A stretch of 5,451 nucleotides of DNA from an uncultured Romboutsia sp. (GTDB taxonomy: Bacteria > Bacillota > Clostridia > Peptostreptococcales > Peptostreptococcaceae). The notes under the pieces were generated by a model that made no database searches, had not been told where the DNA came from, and worked only from the letters and a program-made list of their open reading frames with translations. The translations under genes and the position numbers were made by a program. Positions 1 through 5,405 of the stretch are shown one piece after another. The stretch covers positions 1 through 5,451 of the forward strand of contig CALESE010000137.1 of assembly GCA_937907205.1 (NCBI GenBank), read 5' to 3'. The stretch's first letter is position 1, and each line of letters opens with the position of its first letter.

Positions 1-82
1 TGTTATATAAATTAACCTACTGTTTAATTTTCAAAGTTCATTTTCAACTTTCGTTGTTTGTTTCGTCCATATCTCTTGGACA
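1..82 (-). other. rRNA operon leader (pre-16S), continuing off the left edge
   Basis: Read on the minus strand, this follows directly from the promoter at 89-117 and contains CTTTGAAAATTAAACAG (complement of 20-36). That resembles the boxA-like/processing sequence found in leaders and spacers of Firmicute rRNA operons. The predicted transcript starts with a short stem-loop (GTCCA/TGGAC, 65-81), followed by a CAAC-GAAA-GTTG mini-hairpin (45-56). No open reading frame of note is present. The 16S gene itself is not in the window, so identification rests on the leader motif, the strong promoter and the 5S rRNA of a same-strand operon at the other end of the window. A tRNA operon leader would be the main alternative. 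Confidence 0.65.
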
Positions 83-88
83 AGTAAT

Positions 89-117
89 ACTATATCATCT
101 ACAAAGTATATGGTCAA
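89..117 (-). promoter_or_regulatory. Strong sigma-A promoter of the left rRNA operon
   Basis: On the minus strand the -35 is TTGACC (117-112), the spacer is exactly 17 nt and the -10 is TATAGT (94-89). The predicted start is near 82. Upstream (about 118-150) the minus strand is made of A-runs, as expected for an UP element. This is the best-formed promoter in the window and fits a stable-RNA operon. Confidence 0.75.
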
Positions 118-173
118 TACTTTTTTTAATATTTTTTTCATATTTATTTTATTTTAAATTATATTAATACATC

Positions 174-257
174 TTATCCACATTTTCAACATATTTATAG
201 TATTGATTTAATTAGATATATATTTTTTTATCCACATCACTAACATTTTTATCAACA
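174..257 (+). promoter_or_regulatory. DnaA-box group upstream of the left rRNA promoter
   Basis: Two perfect TTATCCACA nonamers lie at 174-182 and 228-236 in the same orientation. A one-mismatch copy, TTATCAACA, lies at 249-257. TTATCCACA is the strong DnaA-ATP/ADP binding consensus in bacteria. The spacer from 118 to 346 otherwise holds only AT-rich sequence with no gene that I can support. Function is inferred: the boxes may modulate the rRNA promoter 57 bp and more away, titrate DnaA, or act with the boxes on the other side of nrdDG. Confidence 0.5.
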
Positions 258-346
258 TAAAAATTTTTTTATATTTTTTATTTTAATAACTAAATATTAG
301 TTTCTATACTTATTCAATTAATTATTTATTTTTGAATTAAAATAAT

Positions 347-384
347 AAAAAGCAGATAAATCTATTGTTCTTTATCTGCTTTTT
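347..384 (-). terminator. Rho-independent terminator of nrdDG
   Basis: AGCAGATAAA (351-360) pairs perfectly with TTTATCTGCT (371-380) around a 10-nt loop, extended by A4/T4 flanks. On the minus strand the stem is followed by TTTTTATTATTTT. It lies 10 bases beyond the nrdG stop codon. The plus-strand side also has a short T-run, but no plus-strand gene precedes it. Confidence 0.85.
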
Positions 385-394
385 ATACATATAT

Positions 395-934
395 TTATTT
401 AGCTTCATATAAACTATCTTTCATGTATTCATCCATTAAAAATACTTGTTTGTTTTTCAATGTTCTTTCTACATTTATTATTCTCTGATTAGACGATCCT
501 CTAAATTTTAAACTTATATCTTTCTTTTCTAATATAAATTTGCCATCTACAAGTACATCTATTTGTTTTAATAAATTAAGATGTTTAAAATATAGTGGAT
601 TTTTATTATCTAAAAGTTGTTCTATTGTAAAACCTGTGTATGCCCATACATCTAAATTATTCTTCTTAGCTTCTCTGGCTATTTCTTCTAATGCTTCTGG
701 CTGTAAAAATGGTTCTCCTCCAGATAATGTAATCCCTCTTTGTAGCTTTAAAGATTTTATTTTTTCTATTATTTCTTTACTATCAACTTCATAACCTCCA
801 TTCAATCTATGTGTTTGAGGATTATGACATTCTCTACAATTATGAGTACATCCTTGTGTCCATACAACCATTCTCAATCCTGGACCATCAACAATACTAT
901 CAAAAGTTGTAGGAGATGATATCCTTAATTTCAT
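395..934 (-). CDS. nrdG: Anaerobic ribonucleotide reductase activating protein NrdG (radical SAM)
   Basis: NrdG cleaves S-adenosylmethionine with a [4Fe-4S] cluster and uses the resulting radical to generate the glycyl radical of NrdD. It acts in the cytoplasm in complex with NrdD. The 179-residue protein has the CX3CX2C cluster motif at Cys29, Cys33 and Cys36 (QGCTHNCRECHNP), the N-terminal DGPGLR segment typical of activases (residues 16-21) and the SAM-binding GGEP motif at 72-75. It lacks the extra ferredoxin-like clusters of pyruvate formate-lyase-type activases found for other glycyl radical enzymes, and its length is normal for NrdG. I chose the ATG at 934 because GGGGGAG sits 6 nt upstream. 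An in-frame ATG at 949 would add five residues but has no ribosome site and would overlap the one used here. The gene follows nrdD by 24 nt and is surely cotranscribed with it. Confidence 0.96.
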   Translation of the reverse strand: MKLRISSPTTFDSIVDGPGLRMVVWTQGCTHNCRECHNPQTHRLNGGYEVDSKEIIEKIKSLKLQRGITLSGGEPFLQPEALEEIAREAKKNNLDVWAYTGFTIEQLLDNKNPLYFKHLNLLKQIDVLVDGKFILEKKDISLKFRGSSNQRIINVERTLKNKQVFLMDEYMKDSLYEAK

Positions 935-940
935 AATACA

Positions 941-947
941 CTCCCCC
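941..947 (-). promoter_or_regulatory. Ribosome binding site that fixes the nrdG start
   Basis: On the minus strand GGGGGAG is followed by 6 nt and then ATG at 934. It lies in the 24-nt nrdD-nrdG gap and decides against the more upstream ATG at 949. Confidence 0.8.
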
Positions 948-958
948 ATATCTTATAA

Positions 959-3310
959 TTATCTATGCTTTACTCTATCACGCACTTCTGCTTGTTTTGC
1001 ATTATTAAATCTATCTACTGTTCCAACTAAATATCCTGTTATTCTTCTTATTCTTTCAAATTTTATATTACTCTCTTTTTCATCTCTTCCACATGATGGG
1101 CATATATCACCTTGTATGACACCTGAGAATCCACATACAGAATCTCTATCTACAGGATGATTTATACTACCATATCCTATACCTTGTTCTTTCATTGCCC
1201 TTATTATAGTCTCAAAGGCTTCTAAATTATCCGATGGATTACCATCTAGTTCTATATATGTTATATGACCTGCATTAGTTAACTCATGATACGGTGCCTC
1301 TATACTTATCTTTTCAAAAGCACTTAGTTTATGATACACAGGAACATGGAATGAGTTTGTATAATATTCTTTATCTGTTATACCTTCTATGCTTCCATAT
1401 GCTTTTCTATCTATATTTGTAAATCTTCCAGATAAACCTTCTGCTGGAGTAGCAATTAATGAAAAATTCAAATTATATTTTTCACTAGCCTCGTCCATTT
1501 TATCTCTCATATGAGTTATAATTTTTAAACCTAATTCTTGAGCTTCTTTACTTTCTCCATGATGTTTACCTATAAGGCCTATTAGACATTCTGCTAATCC
1601 TATAAATCCTATTGTTAAAGTTCCTTGCTTTATAACTTCTTTTAGATTATCTTCTGGTCCAAGCTCATCTGAACCATGCCATATACCTTGACCCATTAAG
1701 AATGGGAAGTTCTTCATCTTCTTATTACCCTGTACTTCCATTCTTTCTAATAGTTGTTCTATTACTAATTCAATTTTTTCATCTAATTCATTAAAAAATC
1801 CATCTATATTAGTCATTTTATTATTTACTAATCCATACTTTATACCTAGTCTAGGTAAATTTATAGTTGTAAATGATAAATTACCTCTTCCAGACACTAT
1901 ATCCTCACCACATACATTTCCAAGTACTCTCGTTCTACATCCCATATATGTAGCTTCTGTTTCAGGTCTTCCTTCTTTATAGTACTGTGCATTAAATGGT
2001 GCATCTAAGAAACTAAAGTTAGGGAATAATCTTTTAGCTGATACTCTACATGCTAATTTGAATAAATCATAGTTAGGATCTTCTGGATTTAAACTTACTC
2101 CCTCTTTAACTTTAAATATTTGTATAGGGAATATAGGAGTTTCTCCATTACCTAATCCTCTTTTCAAAGATAATAATATATTCTTAGTTACCATTCTACC
2201 TTCTTCTGAAGTATCTGTTCCATAATTAACACTTGAAAACGGAACTTGTGCTCCAGCTCTTGAATGCATAGTATTTAAATTGTGTATAAATGCTTCCATA
2301 GCTTGATATGTTTTTCTATCTGTTTCTTTTAATGATTCTTCAAATGCGAATTCTTGTATATTAAGTAATCTATCATTATCTAAATTGAACTTTTCACTTA
2401 GATATTCTCTTTCAAGATTTAGATATTCTTCATTTCTTTTTAATCCTACTCTAAATTTACTTACTTCTTCACATTTATTAACTATATCCTTTACAGCATC
2501 TTGCTCTTCTATACCTATTAATAGTTTTAATGCCTTTGATATATTACTTATGTAAATAGTTTTAAATGTTTTGTATACACCTTCAGCTAATCCATAATCT
2601 AAAAATGGTATACTTTGACCTCCATGCTGATCATTTTGATTACTTTGAATAGATATAGCTGCTAGAGCTGCATAGCTTATAATGTCATTCGGTTCCCTCA
2701 AAAAACCATGTCCTGTCGAGAATCCTCCTTTAAATAATTTTTTAATATCAATCTGACAACATGTAAGTGTACCCATATTTAAAAAGTCCATATCATGTAT
2801 ATGTATATCTCCATTATCATGAGCAAATGAATGTTCTGGTTTTAATATATGAGTCTTACAGAATTCTTTAGAAACGGCACTTCCATATTGAAGCATAGTT
2901 CCCATTGCTGTATTTCCATTAATATTAGCATTCTCTCTTTTTATATCTGCATCATTTGCATCTTCAAATGTTATTTCTTCTATCGCTTTCATTAATCTAG
3001 TTTTAGAATTTCTTACTCTACTTCTTTCAGTTCTATATACTATGTATTCTTCGCTTATCTTGGCATGCCCTTTTTCTATAAGAACTTTTACAACTGCATC
3101 TTGTATATCCTCTACGCTCGGTATACCATTACTATGTTTGCTATTTATTAATTTTATAACATCCTGTGTTAATTCTTCTGCTAATCTATAATCTGGCCTT
3201 CTATTTTCCTTCTCAGCTACATTAGTTGCTGCTAAAAATATCGCTCTTGTTATTCTATCTTCGTTAAAATTTATAATTCTTCCATCTCTTTTTCTTACTA
3301 ATTCTATCAT
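959..3310 (-). CDS. nrdD: Anaerobic (class III) ribonucleoside-triphosphate reductase NrdD
   Basis: NrdD makes dNTPs from NTPs without oxygen, using a glycyl radical and normally formate as reductant. The 783-residue protein starts with an ATP-cone (about 1-95; VRKRDGRIINFNEDRI), the allosteric domain that senses ATP/dATP. The catalytic barrel follows, with the HIHDMDF segment (170-176), TLTCC (Cys184/185) and MGCR, whose Cys458 is the likely thiyl-radical residue. Near the C-terminus is a zinc-site region (Cys726, Cys737, Cys740) and the glycyl radical motif RRITGYLVGT, with Gly759 as the radical residue. Length is slightly above the roughly 700 of the E. coli protein but in the range of clostridial homologs. 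The start at 3310 has GGGGGA (3324-3319) 8 nt upstream. It is the first gene of the nrdD-nrdG operon and its promoter carries two NrdR boxes. No frameshift or truncation is seen. One expected zinc Cys appears replaced (Asp723). Confidence 0.97.
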   Translation of the reverse strand: MIELVRKRDGRIINFNEDRITRAIFLAATNVAEKENRRPDYRLAEELTQDVIKLINSKHSNGIPSVEDIQDAVVKVLIEKGHAKISEEYIVYRTERSRVRNSKTRLMKAIEEITFEDANDADIKRENANINGNTAMGTMLQYGSAVSKEFCKTHILKPEHSFAHDNGDIHIHDMDFLNMGTLTCCQIDIKKLFKGGFSTGHGFLREPNDIISYAALAAISIQSNQNDQHGGQSIPFLDYGLAEGVYKTFKTIYISNISKALKLLIGIEEQDAVKDIVNKCEEVSKFRVGLKRNEEYLNLEREYLSEKFNLDNDRLLNIQEFAFEESLKETDRKTYQAMEAFIHNLNTMHSRAGAQVPFSSVNYGTDTSEEGRMVTKNILLSLKRGLGNGETPIFPIQIFKVKEGVSLNPEDPNYDLFKLACRVSAKRLFPNFSFLDAPFNAQYYKEGRPETEATYMGCRTRVLGNVCGEDIVSGRGNLSFTTINLPRLGIKYGLVNNKMTNIDGFFNELDEKIELVIEQLLERMEVQGNKKMKNFPFLMGQGIWHGSDELGPEDNLKEVIKQGTLTIGFIGLAECLIGLIGKHHGESKEAQELGLKIITHMRDKMDEASEKYNLNFSLIATPAEGLSGRFTNIDRKAYGSIEGITDKEYYTNSFHVPVYHKLSAFEKISIEAPYHELTNAGHITYIELDGNPSDNLEAFETIIRAMKEQGIGYGSINHPVDRDSVCGFSGVIQGDICPSCGRDEKESNIKFERIRRITGYLVGTVDRFNNAKQAEVRDRVKHR

Positions 3311-3329
3311 TTATAAAATCCCCCATTCA

Positions 3330-3345
3330 TTACTATATATTGTAT
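3330..3345 (-). promoter_or_regulatory. NrdR box, start-site proximal
   Basis: TTACTATATATTGTAT matches the NrdR consensus acaCwAtATaTwGtgt at 13 of 16 positions, with the core CTATATATTG intact. It starts 31 bp from the second box, the usual three-helical-turn spacing for tandem NrdR boxes. It overlaps the predicted nrdD transcription start. Confidence 0.75.
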
Positions 3346-3351
3346 ATATTT

Positions 3352-3380
3352 TTTATAAAAACACTATATATAGTATTCAA
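3352..3380 (-). promoter_or_regulatory. nrdDG promoter
   Basis: On the minus strand, -35 TTGAAT (3380-3375), a 17-nt spacer and -10 TATAAA (3357-3352) predict a start near 3345 and a 5' leader of about 35 nt. One NrdR box fills the spacer and the other covers the start point, which is the layout expected for repression. Confidence 0.65.
3361..3376 (-). promoter_or_regulatory. NrdR box, promoter-spacer copy
   Basis: ACACTATATATAGTAT matches the 16-bp NrdR consensus at 15 positions. NrdR is a Zn-ribbon/ATP-cone repressor that binds paired boxes at ribonucleotide reductase promoters when loaded with ATP/dATP. The match and the 31-bp spacing to the partner box make this a confident assignment; the nrdR gene is not in the window. 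Confidence 0.85.
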
Positions 3381-3385
3381 AGATT

Positions 3386-3415
3386 AAAAAAATCCCCTTC
3401 AACTTAGTTAAAGGG
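3386..3415 (-). terminator. Minus-strand terminator just upstream of the nrdD promoter
   Basis: Reading leftward, CCCTTTAA (3415-3408) pairs with TTGAAGGG (3402-3395) around the loop CTAAG, with one G-U pair. GA and then seven Ts (3392-3386) follow. The plus-strand side lacks a T-run, so the terminator is directional. It ends 5 bp before the nrdD -35, so it must stop something transcribed from further right on the minus strand, or act as an attenuator for such a transcript reading into nrdD. Confidence 0.7.
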
Positions 3416-3427
3416 TCGTCTTATTTG

Positions 3428-3511
3428 CTACTCTATAAGGTTATCAAATTTAAAATTAATAGTCAAATATAGCCAAAGTCCTGCAAATACTATGTGGATA
3501 ATTTGAAGCAT
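3428..3511 (-). CDS. Possible 27-residue hydrophobic peptide (doubtful)
   Basis: The ATG at 3511 opens a 27-codon frame ending in TAG. The N-terminal two-thirds is strongly hydrophobic (MLQIIHIVFAGLWLYLTI) and would form one short membrane helix; the tail is mixed polar (NFKFDNLIE). The frame stops 13 bases before the terminator stem, and such a layout resembles type I toxin messages. Against it, there is no Shine-Dalgarno before the ATG, the start lies in a stem-loop, and frames of this length arise easily by chance. An in-frame stop lies 18 nt upstream, so it is not part of a longer gene. I recognise no family. Confidence 0.15.
   Translation of the reverse strand: MLQIIHIVFAGLWLYLTINFKFDNLIE
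3461..3477. promoter_or_regulatory. CtsR-operator-like heptad repeat
   Basis: AGTCAAATATAGCCAAA fits the CtsR consensus RGTCAAANANRGTCAAA with a single mismatch (C for T in the second heptad). CtsR represses clp protease and heat-shock genes in Firmicutes. The complementary strand contains TTGACT, which could be a -35, but I see no good -10 17 nt downstream. It lies inside the possible small transcript, about 80 bp upstream of the nrdD -35. Function is unproven. Confidence 0.35.
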
Positions 3512-3519
3512 AGTATTTG
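3484..3519. repeat. 11-bp perfect inverted repeat around a DnaA box
   Basis: CAAATACTATG (3484-3494) and CATAGTATTTG (3509-3519) are perfect inverted copies separated by 14 nt. A perfect DnaA box in reverse orientation, TGTGGATAA (3493-3501), starts at the end of the left arm and runs into the loop. It has no T-run and is not a terminator. Confidence 0.6.
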
Positions 3520-3680
3520 TAAGATATTAAAAGAAATATAAATTATTTTAAATTTTTTTATACAAATTTCGCATTCATTAATATAAGCATTGAAATTTGA
3601 ACAAAGTATAAGTATTATTAAACTTTTTAAATACTATTAATAAACTTTTAACCACAGTAAAAATTATATTTTACGACTTA

Positions 3681-3718
3681 TGTGGATAACTTATATCAAA
3701 TTAATATAATTATTCACA
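3681..3718. promoter_or_regulatory. Pair of DnaA boxes, opposite orientation
   Basis: A perfect reverse box TGTGGATAA lies at 3681-3689, and TTATTCACA, which fits the relaxed consensus TTWTNCACA, lies at 3710-3718. One-mismatch relatives flank them: TTAACCACA at 3648-3656 and TTCTTCACA at 3754-3762. Together with boxes at 3493 and 3906 they make the spacer DnaA-box rich. Confidence 0.5.
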
Positions 3719-3732
3719 AATTATATTAATTT
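3698..3732. repeat. 14-bp AT-only inverted repeat with a DnaA-like box in its loop
   Basis: AAATTAATATAATT (3698-3711) and AATTATATTAATTT (3719-3732) are perfect inverted copies with a 7-nt loop, ATTCACA. The box TTATTCACA covers the loop. As the arms are pure A/T in very AT-rich DNA, chance is a real possibility. Confidence 0.45.
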
Positions 3733-3905
3733 AATCAAGATATAAATTTTTCATTCTTCACAAATTATCATTTTTTTATTTTTTGTATTATTTTTTTACA
3801 AATTAACTTAATTACTTATATAAACTATTATTGATTAATAAAAATATATATAGCTAAATTTATGCATAATATAGCAAAAAAATTTTTACTTTTTATTTTT
3901 AATAT

Positions 3906-3914
3906 TTATCCACA
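3906..3914 (+). promoter_or_regulatory. DnaA box upstream of aspC
   Basis: Perfect TTATCCACA, about 55 bp before the candidate aspC -10. It is the fifth perfect copy in the window; all five are in non-coding DNA. Confidence 0.5.
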
Positions 3915-3945
3915 AATAAAATATTATATCTAAATTGATTATACA

Positions 3946-3975
3946 TTCATTAATTATTTATCCTATTAATATAAT
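3946..3975 (+). promoter_or_regulatory. Candidate aspC promoter
   Basis: A perfect -10, TATAAT (3970-3975), is preceded 18 nt upstream by a weak -35, TTCATT (3946-3951). This would give a 5' leader of about 90 nt. In DNA this AT-rich a TATAAT is expected by chance, so the call is tentative. Confidence 0.3.
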
Positions 3976-4054
3976 ATATATTGATTATTATATATTATTT
4001 TTATCATGTGTAATAATGACTACTCAATATTATGTAATTACATATAAACGTTTT

Positions 4055-4061
4055 AAGGGGG
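4055..4061 (+). promoter_or_regulatory. Ribosome binding site that fixes the aspC start
   Basis: AAGGGGG stands 8 nt before the ATG at 4070. The longer in-frame starts (TTG at 3935, ATG at 4016) have no such site, and the residues they would add are unlike an aminotransferase N-terminus. Confidence 0.85.
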
Positions 4062-4069
4062 AAATTTTT

Positions 4070-5281
4070 ATGTTATCTAATAGAGTAATATCTATAACTC
4101 CATCTTATACAATTGGCATAAGCTCTAAAGTTAATGAATTAAAAAAGCAAGGAATAGATGTAATTAATCTAAGTATAGGAGAACCTGATTTTAATATTCC
4201 TGATAAAGCAAAAATATTTGGTATAGACTCTTTAAATAAGAATTATACTAAGTATGACTTAATTCCTGGATTGAAAGATCTAAGGTATGAAATTTGTACT
4301 AAATTATTAAAAGAAAATAATTGCGATTACTCAATTGATGAAATTGTTGTATCTAGTGGAGCTAAGCATTCTATAACCAATGCACTTTTAGCTATAACTA
4401 ACCCTGGTGATGAAATATTATTACCAAAGCCCTATTGGGTTAGTTATCCAGAATCAATAAAATTAGTTAATGCTAAACCAATACTAATTGACACAAAGAA
4501 AGATAATAATTTTAAAGTTACAGTAAATGATTTAATTGATAATTTAACACCAAAATCTAAAATGCTTATACTAAATAACCCCTCCAACCCTACAGGATGT
4601 ATCTACACTAAAGATGAACTTAAAGATATAGTAAAGTTTTGCTATGAAAATAATATCTATATATTAGCTGATGAAATATATGAAAGAATATGCTTTGATA
4701 AGCAATTTATATCTGTTGCTTCTATAAGCGATAAAGCTAAAGACATAACAATAACTATAAATGGGTTTTCTAAATCATATGCTATGACAGGCATCCGCTT
4801 AGGTTATTCTGCCTCAAATAAATCCATTGCTAAAGCTATAAGTTCAATACAGGGCCATCTAACATCACACCCTAGTCTAGTTGCACAGTATATAGGTTTA
4901 GGAGCTTTAAAATATTGCGATAAAGATATAGATAATATGGTAAAAAAATACCATTCAAGAAGAGACCTGATATGTAAAGCCCTAGATAATATACCTAATA
5001 TAGATTATATAAATCCTGATGGAGCATTTTATTTATTTATAGATATATCCAAATTAAAAGATAAAGTAAAATACAGAGATAGCTACTCTATAGAGTTTTG
5101 TAATCAATTGTTAAAAAATTATAAGGTAGCAGCTGTACCAGGAATAGCTTTTGGAATAGATGATTATATACGTATATCATTTGCCACTTCTGAAGATGAA
5201 TTCTTAGAAGGATTAAAAAGATTAAATTTATTTATAAATAATATAACTTCAAATATTAATATAATAAATACAAATATATAA
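4070..5281 (+). CDS. aspC: Aspartate aminotransferase, PLP-dependent class I (fold type I)
   Basis: The 403-residue cytoplasmic enzyme transfers the amino group between aspartate/glutamate and their 2-oxo acids, using pyridoxal phosphate. Visible family motifs in order: LSIGEPDFNIP (34-44), SSGAKHSITNAL (95-106), PYWVSYP (121-127), NNPSNPTG (169-176, with the cofactor-contacting Asn173), DEIYER (201-206, Asp201 for the pyridine nitrogen and Tyr204), NGFSKSYAMTGIRLGY (231-246) with Lys235 as the Schiff-base lysine, and YIRISFA with Arg368 for the substrate alpha-carboxylate. The GAK motif (Lys99) and PYWVSYP resemble subgroup Ib enzymes of the Thermus type, where this Lys recognises the distal carboxylate; this favours aspartate specificity over other aminotransferases, though not decisively. 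The asparagine/isoleucine-rich tail (388-403) is probably unstructured. It is divergent from nrdDG, convergent with the 5S rRNA gene, and has its own terminator. Confidence 0.9.
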   Translation: MLSNRVISITPSYTIGISSKVNELKKQGIDVINLSIGEPDFNIPDKAKIFGIDSLNKNYTKYDLIPGLKDLRYEICTKLLKENNCDYSIDEIVVSSGAKHSITNALLAITNPGDEILLPKPYWVSYPESIKLVNAKPILIDTKKDNNFKVTVNDLIDNLTPKSKMLILNNPSNPTGCIYTKDELKDIVKFCYENNIYILADEIYERICFDKQFISVASISDKAKDITITINGFSKSYAMTGIRLGYSASNKSIAKAISSIQGHLTSHPSLVAQYIGLGALKYCDKDIDNMVKKYHSRRDLICKALDNIPNIDYINPDGAFYLFIDISKLKDKVKYRDSYSIEFCNQLLKNYKVAAVPGIAFGIDDYIRISFATSEDEFLEGLKRLNLFINNITSNINIINTNI

Positions 5282-5339
5282 AATATTTGGTTGGCTTATA
5301 AAAAAACTATCACAGATAATTCTATAAATACTAGGTATT

Positions 5340-5390
5340 ATTTACTAATAAAAAAGTCCATATAAAATATGGACTTTTTTATTAGTAAAT
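5340..5390. terminator. Bidirectional terminator between aspC and the 5S rRNA gene
   Basis: A perfect 23-bp stem (5340-5362 with 5368-5390) closes a 5-nt TAAAA loop. The core GTCCATA/TATGGAC is flanked by A6 and T6, so both strands present a hairpin followed by TTTTTTATTAG. It would end aspC transcripts going right and rRNA operon transcripts going left. Confidence 0.9.
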
Positions 5391-5405
5391 TTAAATATAA
5401 AAAAA

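Larger units (their letters stand above)
3386..3520 (-). ncRNA. Possible small terminated transcript (unidentified)
   Basis: A directional terminator with no annotated gene in front of it implies a short minus-strand transcription unit. Its 5' part would contain the 11-bp stem-loop at 3484-3519. I cannot place it in a known RNA family: no T-box, cobalamin, purine or preQ1 signature could be recognised. No convincing promoter is visible; the best is a weak TTGTAT with an AT-rich spacer and TTTATA-like -10 around 3541-3570. It could be a small RNA, a leader reading into nrdD, or a relic. Confidence 0.25.
3521..3945. other. AT-rich intergenic stretch with no gene
   Basis: This part of the nrdD-aspC spacer is extremely AT-rich, with long A and T runs (for example 3771-3800 and 3876-3900), and has no supported reading frame. 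Its recognisable content is DnaA boxes, one inverted repeat (3698-3732) and the palindrome TTATGCATAA (3860-3869). Confidence 0.6.

Noticed and set aside
1..394. Protein gene or tRNA at the left edge
   Set aside because: No reading frame with a ribosome site and no cloverleaf could be found; the promoter and leader motifs explain 1-117.
540..794. Plus-strand 84-codon open frame
   Set aside because: It lies wholly antisense to nrdG, has no ribosome binding site, and its translation has no recognisable domain; nrdG has clear catalytic motifs.
935..949. Longer nrdG start (ATG at 949, five extra residues)
   Set aside because: No ribosome site precedes it, while GGGGGAG, 6 nt before the ATG at 934, is ideal.
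3310..3330. Seven-codon mini-frame overlapping the nrdD start by ATGA
   Set aside because: It would start about 15 nt from the predicted transcript 5' end with no ribosome site, and its GGGGGA is the nrdD Shine-Dalgarno.
3311..3934. CRISPR array, insertion sequence or attachment site
   Set aside because: No regularly spaced direct repeats, no transposase fragment, and no target-site duplication or integrase gene are visible.
3935..4069. 45-residue N-terminal extension of the aminotransferase (TTG at 3935, also ATG at 4016)
   Set aside because: No Shine-Dalgarno precedes either start, the candidate promoter lies inside the extension, and AAGGGGG with 8-nt spacing marks the ATG at 4070, giving a normal family length.
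3311..4069. Chromosomal or plasmid replication origin
   Set aside because: DnaA boxes and AT-rich DNA are present, but there is no dnaA/dnaN/rep gene, no regular box array and no clear DnaA-trio element. Kept only as a DnaA-box cluster.
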